Positions 6,942-12,157 of a stretch of DNA of 12,697 bases are shown here, one piece after another. The position numbers and the translations under genes were made by a program. The notes under the pieces are model-generated. The model did no database searches, was not told the origin of the DNA, and saw only the letters and a list, made by a program, of their open reading frames with translations. Source of the DNA: an uncultured Collinsella sp. (GTDB taxonomy: Bacteria > Actinomycetota > Coriobacteriia > Coriobacteriales > Coriobacteriaceae); assembly GCA_900543275.1 (NCBI GenBank), contig UQQL01000058.1, positions 1 to 12,697 on the forward strand, in the 5' to 3' direction. The number at the start of each line of letters is the position of its first letter. The stretch's first letter is position 1.

Positions 6942-8390
6942 CTAGGCCAGGTCGGCGCCGTTGGACTCGATGACCTTCTTGTACCAGAAGAAGCTGTCCT
7001 TGCGGCTGCGGGCGAGCGTGCCGTTGCCGTCGTTGTCCTTGTCGACGTAGATAAAGCCGTAGCGCTTCTTCATCTCGCCGGTCGAGGCGCTCACCAAATC
7101 GATGCAGCCCCACATGGTGTAGCCCATCAGGTCCACGCCGTCCTCGATGGCAATCTCCATCTGCTTGATATGCTCGCGCAGGTAATCGATGCGGTAGCTG
7201 TCGTGAATCGAACCGTCCGCCTCGACCTCGTCCACCGCGCCCAGGCCGTTCTCGACAATCATCAGCGGCACCTGGTAGCGGTCGTAGACCTCCTCCAGGT
7301 AGTAGCGCAGGCCCTCGGGGTCGATCGCCCAACCCCAATCGCTCTTCTTGAGATACTCGTTGCCGGCGCCACCAAAAATGTTGCCTTGCTCCAGCAGCAC
7401 CGGGTCGGCCGTGGCGGTGGCGCTCATGTAGTAGCTAAAGCTGTAGAAGTCGACCTTGCCGGCGGCCAGCGTGGCGGCGTCCTCGGGCGAAACCTCCACG
7501 TGCACGCCTTCGCGGCGCCACACGCTGGGCGCCCACGAGGGATACGCACCGCGCACCTGCACGTCGCCGCAGTAGAAGTTCATCTCGCGCTGCTGCTTTT
7601 GTGCGGCCAGAACGTCTGCCGGATTGCACGTGTGCGGGTAGCAGGCGTTGCCGGCGATCATGCAGCCGATCTTGTTCTGGGGATCGATCTGATGGCCCAT
7701 GGTGACACACTTGGCGCTCGCCAGGAACTGGTGGTGCAGGGCATCGAAGCGCGCCTGTGGATCGTCCCAGTCGCAGTTGCCAAAGGCCATGGGCGTGTCA
7801 GTCGCCTCGGGCACCATGCCGCCGCCCATCACGCCGCCAAAGCCGCCCATGAGCAGGCAATTGATCTCGTTAAAGGTGAGCCAGTAGCGCACCAGGCCCT
7901 TGTACTCGGTCATGACGGTACGGGCGTAGTTGAGATAGAAATCGATGAGCTTGGGGTTCTTCCAGCCGCCGTAGTTTTTGGACAGGCCATAGGGCAGCTC
8001 GTAGTGGCTGAGGGTGACCATGGGTTCGATGCCCTGCTCCTGACAGGCCTGGAACACGCGGCGGTAGAACTCGATGCCGGCCTGGTTGGGCTCGGCCTCG
8101 TCGCCGTTGGGGAAGATGCGGCTCCAGTTGATGGACATACGGTAGCACTTAAAGCCCATCTCGCCAAAAAGCTTAATGTCGTCGAGGTAGTGATGATACA
8201 TGTCCACGGCCTCGTGGCTGGGATAGTGGTACTGGGGCAGAATGCCGTCGGTAATGTGGCGCGGCTCGGAGACCGTACCGCCGGTCATGATGTCGGGAAC
8301 ACCGAGGCCCTTGCCGTCCTCGTTGTATCCGCCTTCGCACTGATTGGCGGCAGTGGCGCCGCCCCACAGAAATCCATCGGGAAAAGCCAT
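6942..8390 (-). CDS. GH1 6-phospho-beta-glucosidase
   Basis: This 482-residue cytoplasmic enzyme of glycoside hydrolase family 1 hydrolyses phosphorylated beta-glucosides (cellobiose, arbutin or salicin 6-phosphate) delivered by a PTS. The family N-terminus FLWGGATAANQCEG is at about 7-20. The acid/base Glu is E175 in TFNEIN and the nucleophile is E380 in IVENG. The C-terminal loop SASTGEMKKRYG (434-445) carries the Ser/Lys/Tyr residues that bind the sugar phosphate and separates phospho-glucosidases from plain beta-glucosidases. The frame is open to 8543, but ATG 8388-8390 has AAGGAG about 6 nt upstream and gives the family's normal start. It is third in the bglG-PTS-GH1 order of the E. coli bgl operon, but a strong terminator and a 203-bp palindrome separate it from the PTS gene, so it may be expressed partly on its own. 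Confidence 0.95.
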   Translation of the reverse strand: MAFPDGFLWGGATAANQCEGGYNEDGKGLGVPDIMTGGTVSEPRHITDGILPQYHYPSHEAVDMYHHYLDDIKLFGEMGFKCYRMSINWSRIFPNGDEAEPNQAGIEFYRRVFQACQEQGIEPMVTLSHYELPYGLSKNYGGWKNPKLIDFYLNYARTVMTEYKGLVRYWLTFNEINCLLMGGFGGVMGGGMVPEATDTPMAFGNCDWDDPQARFDALHHQFLASAKCVTMGHQIDPQNKIGCMIAGNACYPHTCNPADVLAAQKQQREMNFYCGDVQVRGAYPSWAPSVWRREGVHVEVSPEDAATLAAGKVDFYSFSYYMSATATADPVLLEQGNIFGGAGNEYLKKSDWGWAIDPEGLRYYLEEVYDRYQVPLMIVENGLGAVDEVEADGSIHDSYRIDYLREHIKQMEIAIEDGVDLMGYTMWGCIDLVSASTGEMKKRYGFIYVDKDNDGNGTLARSRKDSFFWYKKVIESNGADLA

Positions 8391-8422
8391 GTTGGCTCCT
8401 TTCGTACGTGTTGGGATGTTGC

Positions 8423-8445
8423 GTGGACGCCGAAGCGGCGTCCAC
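8423..8445 (-). other. Perfect hairpin in GH1 leader
   Basis: On the minus strand GTGGACGCCG and CGGCGTCCAC pair over 10 bp around a 3-nt loop (or 9 bp around GCTTC), ending 33 nt upstream of the GH1 ATG. No T-run follows on the minus strand, so a simple terminator is unlikely. It could be an mRNA-stabilising 5' hairpin or a processing site. No clear promoter was found for GH1 in 8391-8690. Confidence 0.5.
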
Positions 8446-8470
8446 AAGGTAATTTGCGTCCGGAGCGAGG

Positions 8471-8673
8471 CCCGCGCAGGAACCGCCGCCACGAAACCGG
8501 CCCATCTACTACGTTTAGTCGTGAACCCCCGACCACGCCGCAATTGCCAAAAATAAAACCGCAGGTAGACGGCTTGGCGATTTTTGGTAAACCGCCGTAT
8601 GGTTGGCCCCTACCGTTAAAAGGTAGTAGATAGGCCAGTTTCGTGGCGAGGCCTCTATCGACGCCTGTGCGGG
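8471..8673. repeat. 203-bp near-palindromic element between PTS and GH1 genes
   Basis: Nested inverted repeats lie around a centre near 8567. Outer arms CCCGCGCAGG (8471-8480) and CCTGTGCGGG (8664-8673) match 9 of 10. Main arms 8487-8512 and 8623-8648 match 24 of 26; their ends read CGCCACGAAAC and ATCTACTAC. Inner arms TTGCCAAAAAT (8544-8554) and ATTTTTGGTAA (8580-8590) match 10 of 11. No open frame inside is convincing. It may be a non-autonomous mobile element (MITE-like) or a large structured leader RNA; the sequence alone does not decide. Confidence 0.65.
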
Positions 8674-8689
8674 ACCCCTCGTCCATTTG

Positions 8690-8722
8690 AAAAAAGCCGG
8701 CGGGGCGCTCCCCCGCCGGCTT
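8690..8722 (-). terminator. Strong intrinsic terminator after PTS gene
   Basis: A 12-bp GC-rich stem (8694-8705 with 8711-8722, core GCCGGCGGGG/CCCCGCCGGC) with the loop CGCTC is followed on the minus strand by six T (8690-8695, partly inside the stem). It starts 24 nt past the PTS stop codon, so most transcripts should end before GH1 unless readthrough occurs. Confidence 0.9.
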
Positions 8723-8746
8723 GGTACCGAGTCTTTGTCGTTTGGG

Positions 8747-10186
8747 CTACTTGGCAGCCTCGGGCTTGTAGGTGACAAACTCAATCGCGAAGCCCACGGC
8801 GGCACCCACGAGCGAGGCAACGATAGCCCAGATCATGTGGTTGATGCCGTTAACACCGGAGGGATCGATGAAGGACAGCCAGTTGAAAACGCCCAGACCA
8901 CCGGACATGTACACCACAGCGCCGGAGATACCGATGATGAGGCCGCCCACGGCAGAACCGATGCTGGCGTTGATGAAGGCCTTCTTATCGGGCAGGGCGA
9001 CACCGTAGATAGCGGGCTCGGTGACACCAAAGAAGAAGGCGGAGATCATGGCCGGCAGCGCAATACCGCGGAACTTCTCGTCCTTGTTCTTGAGATACAT
9101 GGCAAAGAGCACGGCGCCCAGCGAGAAGGAGTGGGCGATAACGGAGCCCAGGATGTAGTCGTGGCCCAGAGTGGACAGGTTGACCAGCGCGATGGGCACG
9201 AGCGACCAGTGGAAGCCAAAGATGACCAGGCACATCCAGAAGGCACCGACGAGGGTGCAGCCCAGGAGGGAGCCGATCATGGGCAGGCCAAACAGCAGCG
9301 CGAAGAACTCACCAAGCAGGTTGGTGATGAGCGTGGCGATGGGGCCAATGACCAGATAGCCAAGGGTGACGGTAACGGTGACGACGATCAGCGGGGTGAA
9401 GAACATCTTCATAGAAGCGGGCATCCACTTCTTAACCCAGTGCTCGAGGGTAGAGCCGAACCAGACCATGAGAAGGATGGGGATAACGGAGCTGGTGTAA
9501 CCCGAGGCAGGCATGATGAGCGGCAGGCCCAGGAACGTGGTGTACCAAGAGAAGGTACCGGCAAAGCCGAGCTCGACGGAGCCGACGACCTCACCCGAGG
9601 TCAGGGCAACCATGGTGGGGTACACAAGCGCAAAGGCAATGGCCATGCCGTTGAACTCGCTCATCTTGAACTTCTTGGCGGCGGTGTAGCCAAGCACCAC
9701 GGGAAGGAAGTAGAACATGCCGTCGGCGACGGTGTAGAGCAGCGTGTAGGCGCCGTCGTTGGCAAAGCTCGGGACCAGGAAGGTAGCGAGCGCCAGCAGG
9801 CCCTTCATGATACCGGCAGCGGCGAAGGTGCCGAGCATGGGGGCGAAGATGCCCGAGATGAGGTCGATGATCACATCGGTAGCGCTCTTGGGAGCGGCCT
9901 CGTCGTCATCGGCGTCGACGGCGCCGCCGTCGCTAAAACCGCCGGCCTTGAGGACGGCATCGTAGACGTCCTCGACGATGTTGCCCACAACAACCTGGTA
10001 CTGGCCGTTGGCGCGCATGACCTTGATGACGTTGGGCAGCTGAGAGATTGCCTCGTCGTTGGCCTTCGACTCGTCCTTGAGCTTAAAACGAACGCGGGTA
10101 ATGCAGTGCGCCACGCACTTGACGTTGGACTTACCGCCAACCAGCTCTACGATCTGGGAAGCAAGATCGTCGTATTTACCTGCCAT
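8747..10186 (-). CDS. PTS beta-glucoside-type EIIBC permease (no EIIA domain)
   Basis: The 479-residue membrane protein imports and phosphorylates a beta-glucoside. The N-terminal EIIB domain (about 1-82) carries the phosphocysteine C28 in HCITRVRF. A short acidic linker (about 84-101, with DADDDEAAPK) leads to the EIIC domain (about 105-479), which has roughly ten hydrophobic helices and the glucose-superfamily motif GVTEPAIYG. The chain ends just after the last helix (EFVTYKPEAAK), so the EIIA domain fused to the C-terminus of E. coli BglF is absent and a separate EIIA-Glc protein must donate phosphate. ATG 10184-10186 is chosen because GAGAGG lies just upstream; an earlier in-frame ATG at 10207 has no better site. 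It lies 118 nt downstream of the antiterminator gene with no strong terminator between, so the two probably form one operon. Beta-glucoside specificity is inferred from the neighbours. Confidence 0.93.
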   Translation of the reverse strand: MAGKYDDLASQIVELVGGKSNVKCVAHCITRVRFKLKDESKANDEAISQLPNVIKVMRANGQYQVVVGNIVEDVYDAVLKAGGFSDGGAVDADDDEAAPKSATDVIIDLISGIFAPMLGTFAAAGIMKGLLALATFLVPSFANDGAYTLLYTVADGMFYFLPVVLGYTAAKKFKMSEFNGMAIAFALVYPTMVALTSGEVVGSVELGFAGTFSWYTTFLGLPLIMPASGYTSSVIPILLMVWFGSTLEHWVKKWMPASMKMFFTPLIVVTVTVTLGYLVIGPIATLITNLLGEFFALLFGLPMIGSLLGCTLVGAFWMCLVIFGFHWSLVPIALVNLSTLGHDYILGSVIAHSFSLGAVLFAMYLKNKDEKFRGIALPAMISAFFFGVTEPAIYGVALPDKKAFINASIGSAVGGLIIGISGAVVYMSGGLGVFNWLSFIDPSGVNGINHMIWAIVASLVGAAVGFAIEFVTYKPEAAK

Positions 10187-10304
10187 GATCTGTCCTCTCT
10201 TTTCCAAATTTCGACAAAAATATCCCCTACCGCGAGCCGGTACCTTGCCCGCAGTTAGAAACCAAAAAGAATTGTTGCGATTGCCGCCGGACTGGCAGCT
10301 TTAC
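10187..10304 (-). promoter_or_regulatory. Antiterminator-PTS intergenic leader with weak attenuator-like stem
   Basis: The 118-nt gap holds a small hairpin, TACCG CGAGC CGGTA (10228-10242), followed on the minus strand by GGGGATATTTTT. Upstream of it GCGGGCAAGG resembles the 3' half of a BglG-family RAT, but the matching 5' half and loop are missing. At most this is a degenerate attenuator. Confidence 0.25.
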
Positions 10305-11150
10305 TCATTCGGTCTGCGAAGCCGATCGCAGACGATTGATATGCATCATCAGATACAAGAGTTCCTCATCCGAGCAGCTCTGCTTGAACTCTTTCTCGAA
10401 CACGCGGTTGATGGCATATGCACACTGGTAGGCCTCGGGAAAATCGCGGGCGGCCTGCATAAACAGTGAGGAGTTCTCGGTCTGTGTGCACTTGCCCTTG
10501 CAGAGGCGGCGAACCAAAAAGCGCAGGTGCGCAAGAAAGCGAATGTAGCTATACGACGCCGTATCGAGCGAGCAGCCGAGCTGCTTTTCCACGGAATGGG
10601 TCACCTCGTCGAGCACGCGGGTGCTCTTCATGATGAAGTCCATATCCTTGGCGCGGCCCATGCCGTCGACCTCGGCGTTAACGATGTGGAGCGCGATGCT
10701 CGTGGCCTCGTTCTGACCCAGCTTGGCGCCGGTGCGCTTTTGCACGATGGCGAGCGCGGCTTGGCCGATCTCGAGCTCGCGCGGGTAGATGAAGGCTACC
10801 TCGTGCTCGAGCGGGTTGGGAGCGCTGAGCTGGTCGTCGTCGCGCTGGACGGCAAACTGCAGGTGATCAGCCAGGATAAAGGGCAGGCCACCGGATAGCT
10901 TGCAGCCAAGCTGCTGCGATGCGAAGCAGGCAATGTCGCTCGCGGCGAGCAGGACGTCGTCGGGAAGGGTGCCGACCATATCCTGCAGGCTCTCGGGAAC
11001 GTTATAGAATTTGCGCTGGATGAGGGACTCATCGGCAAGCTCGTAGGGCATCTCGTGGAAACCGATGCCCTTGCCAAAGACAACAACCTCTCGGCCGTCA
11101 TCGCTGGCGGCAAGAGCAACGTTATTGTTGATCTTCTTTAAAATGAGCAT
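10305..11150 (-). CDS. BglG/LicT-family transcription antiterminator
   Basis: The 281-residue regulator has an N-terminal co-antiterminator RNA-binding domain (about 1-55, start MLILKKINNNVALA) and two PTS regulation domains: PRD1 about 65-170 and PRD2 about 172-278. The expected phosphorylatable histidines are visible: H96 (ADHLQF) and H155 (ALHIVN) in PRD1, H208 (LAHLRF) and H270 (MMHINR) in PRD2. Members of this family bind a RAT hairpin in nascent mRNA and prevent termination; the sugar-specific EII inhibits them by phosphorylation and HPr activates them. GAGGAG lies 7 nt upstream of the ATG (11148-11150). The gene has its own RAT-like leader and is first in a bglG-PTS-GH1 operon, so it probably activates its own transcription when beta-glucosides are present. 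Confidence 0.95.
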   Translation of the reverse strand: MLILKKINNNVALAASDDGREVVVFGKGIGFHEMPYELADESLIQRKFYNVPESLQDMVGTLPDDVLLAASDIACFASQQLGCKLSGGLPFILADHLQFAVQRDDDQLSAPNPLEHEVAFIYPRELEIGQAALAIVQKRTGAKLGQNEATSIALHIVNAEVDGMGRAKDMDFIMKSTRVLDEVTHSVEKQLGCSLDTASYSYIRFLAHLRFLVRRLCKGKCTQTENSSLFMQAARDFPEAYQCAYAINRVFEKEFKQSCSDEELLYLMMHINRLRSASQTE

Positions 11151-11151
11151 G

Positions 11152-11234
11152 AAAAAACTCCTCGGACATCGGCGCTAGACGACGGGGCGATATTCCTCGT
11201 CTTCTATTATGCGCAAGTGATGCCTCCCGAGGAG
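11152..11234 (-). terminator. U-tailed stem overlapping RAT and Shine-Dalgarno of the antiterminator gene
   Basis: On the minus strand CTCCTCGG (11227-11234, inside the RAT) is perfectly complementary to CCGAGGAG (11158-11165), which is followed directly by TTTTTT (11152-11157). A smaller hairpin, AGACGA/TCGTCT (11177-11202), lies in the interval. The same CCGAGGAG is the ribosome-binding site of the antiterminator gene. Forming this stem would both make a terminator and hide the SD; forming the RAT prevents it. Confidence 0.55.
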
Positions 11235-11244
11235 TAACAAACTT
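11215..11244 (-). promoter_or_regulatory. RAT-type ribonucleic antiterminator hairpin
   Basis: A 30-nt minus-strand element, the usual RAT length, has the conserved left half TTGTTACT and right half AGGCA. The ends AAGT and ACTT pair, and CTCC-TCG-GGAG forms the apical stem. It matches the LicT/BglG-type RAT layout (GGATTGTTACTG then CAGGCAAAACC), apart from the base pairs at the ends. It begins about 10 nt after the predicted transcription start and lies 65 nt ahead of the gene for the cognate regulator. Confidence 0.75.
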
Positions 11245-11259
11245 GTGAGCACGTGGGCG

Positions 11260-11265
11260 ATTGTA
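11260..11265 (-). promoter_or_regulatory. Candidate -10 box of the bgl operon
   Basis: TACAAT on the minus strand (five of six bases of the consensus TATAAT) would start transcription near 11253, just before the RAT. No good -35 box is visible; the closest is TTACGC with an 18-bp spacer. Confidence 0.45.
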
Positions 11266-11340
11266 GGATGAAACTTGCATGCGGCGTAAGCCCCATTGGC
11301 GCGAAAGTCCGCCGAACGGTAGGAAATCGCCCGTAAACGG

Positions 11341-11383
11341 CAAAACCACCGCAAAGGTGCCTGGCCCCTTTGCGGTGGTTTTG
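11341..11383 (-). terminator. Intergenic hairpin repeat, copy 4 (covarying stem)
   Basis: A perfect 17-bp stem (11341-11357 with 11367-11383) has the loop TGCCTGGCC. The stem core is CCACCGCAAAGG/CCTTTGCGGTGG. Compared with copies 2, 3 and 5, an A-T pair has become a G-C pair on both sides. On the minus strand the right arm ends GGTGGTTTTG. It lies 15 nt past the stop of the histidine phosphatase gene and probably ends that transcript. Confidence 0.78.
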
Positions 11384-11398
11384 GCTGATGCCCCGATG

Positions 11399-11983
11399 CT
11401 ACTCGCGCGGGGTGCCGTAGGGGTTGTACAAATCTGCGAGAGTGAATGTGCTGGTGGCAGGATTAAAGTCGAGTTCGAGCACGCAGCAGTTGCCGATGCG
11501 GTCCTTCATCTTGAGCGGCTCCACGCCCACGCCGCGCATAACCTGAGCCGCTGCGGCGCCATGGCTCACGCATAACACGCTCTCATGCCCAGGGCGCTGC
11601 ATGAGCTCGGTGATGGTCGCCATGATGCGCTCGCGAAACTCGTCTTCGCCCTCGCCGTCATACTGCTTGTAAAAATCGCCGTACGGCAGGCGCGGATTCA
11701 AATCCTCGCTCGCGCCCTCAAACTTGCCAAAGTTCCACTCCTTAAGGCCCTTGACGCGCTCGTAAGGCTGATCAGGAAACGCAAGCTCAAGCGTGTCGCA
11801 CGCACGCTCGGACGTGGAACTGTACGCATGGTCGAATGCAAGGCCACGCTCTCGCAGGGTCACGCCGACAGTTTTAGCCTGCTCGATTCCCAGCTCGGTA
11901 AGCGGCGAGTCGCACCAACCCTGCTTGCGGCGAAGCAGGTTAAAGAGTGTTTGACCGTGACGCATAAAGTACAGTTTTGGCAT
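11399..11983 (-). CDS. Histidine phosphatase (phosphoglycerate mutase-like) family protein
   Basis: The 194-residue soluble protein belongs to the histidine phosphatase superfamily, branch 1. The catalytic motif MRHGQT has R8, H9 and G10, with H9 the phosphate-accepting histidine. R60 in SSTSERACDT and E82 in LKEWNFGKFEG fit the phosphate pocket and the general acid. The second histidine, H141, is in CVSHGAA. The chain is shorter than cofactor-dependent phosphoglycerate mutases (about 230-250 residues), which points to a broad-specificity phosphatase of the CobC/GpmB kind. The ATG (11981-11983) has GGAGG 5 nt upstream. It appears to be a single-gene transcript, with a promoter at 12016-12046 and a repeat hairpin at its 3' end. 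The substrate is unknown. Confidence 0.92.
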   Translation of the reverse strand: MPKLYFMRHGQTLFNLLRRKQGWCDSPLTELGIEQAKTVGVTLRERGLAFDHAYSSTSERACDTLELAFPDQPYERVKGLKEWNFGKFEGASEDLNPRLPYGDFYKQYDGEGEDEFRERIMATITELMQRPGHESVLCVSHGAAAAQVMRGVGVEPLKMKDRIGNCCVLELDFNPATSTFTLADLYNPYGTPRE

Positions 11984-12015
11984 GAGACCTCCGTAATCGC
12001 AATCGTTTGTCAGCG

Positions 12016-12046
12016 ATTATTGCACCTTGAGGTAGGTTTAAGTCAA
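12016..12046 (-). promoter_or_regulatory. Candidate promoter of histidine phosphatase gene
   Basis: On the minus strand TTGACT (12041-12046) and AATAAT (12016-12021) are 19 bp apart, about 35 nt upstream of the ATG. An AATCGC/GCGATT inverted repeat (11994-12017) overlaps the -10 box and the likely start site and could be an operator or a 5' hairpin. Confidence 0.45.
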
Positions 12047-12063
12047 AGCCTCTTTGGCAAAAA

Positions 12064-12096
12064 CCACCACAAAGGTGCCTGGCCCCTTTGTGGTGG
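12064..12096 (-). terminator. Intergenic hairpin repeat, copy 5 (terminator-like)
   Basis: A perfect 12-bp stem, CCACCACAAAGG (12064-12075) with CCTTTGTGGTGG (12085-12096), closes the loop TGCCTGGCC. On the minus strand TTTTTGCC follows. It lies 58 nt past the mobB stop codon. Confidence 0.78.
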
Positions 12097-12114
12097 AAAT
12101 GACGTTTGTCCAGA

Positions 12115-12157
12115 TAAAACCTGCCAAAACAAACCTGTCCCTATTTGGCAGGTTTTA
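12115..12157 (-). repeat. Variant intergenic hairpin with CCTGTCCC loop, overlapping mobB stop
   Basis: A perfect 14-bp stem (12115-12128 with 12144-12157; core CCTGCCAAA/TTTGGCAGG) closes a 15-nt loop containing CCTGTCCC (12134-12141). Its right arm includes the mobB TAA stop (12155-12157). The stem is unrelated to the five-copy family but the loop core resembles CCTGGCC. There is no distinct T-run beyond the stem, so termination is uncertain. Confidence 0.6.

Noticed and set aside
6852..8633. 593-codon plus-strand open frame opposite the GH1 gene
   Set aside because: It is antisense to a gene with all GH1 catalytic motifs; its protein is rich in His, Ala, Val and Gly without any domain, as expected from the complement of GC-rich codons.
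8687..10258. 523-codon plus-strand open frame opposite the PTS gene
   Set aside because: It is antisense to a clear EIIBC protein and yields a charged, Gly/His/Glu-rich, low-complexity product with no membrane or domain pattern.
10228..10265. Second RAT in front of the PTS gene
   Set aside because: GCGGGCAAGG looks like a RAT right half, but the left half lacks TTGTTACT and no apical stem can form; kept only as a low-confidence leader feature.
4351..12157. CRISPR array or tandem repeat formed by the hairpin copies
   Set aside because: Copies are kilobases apart, each next to a different gene, with no spacer pattern and no cas genes.
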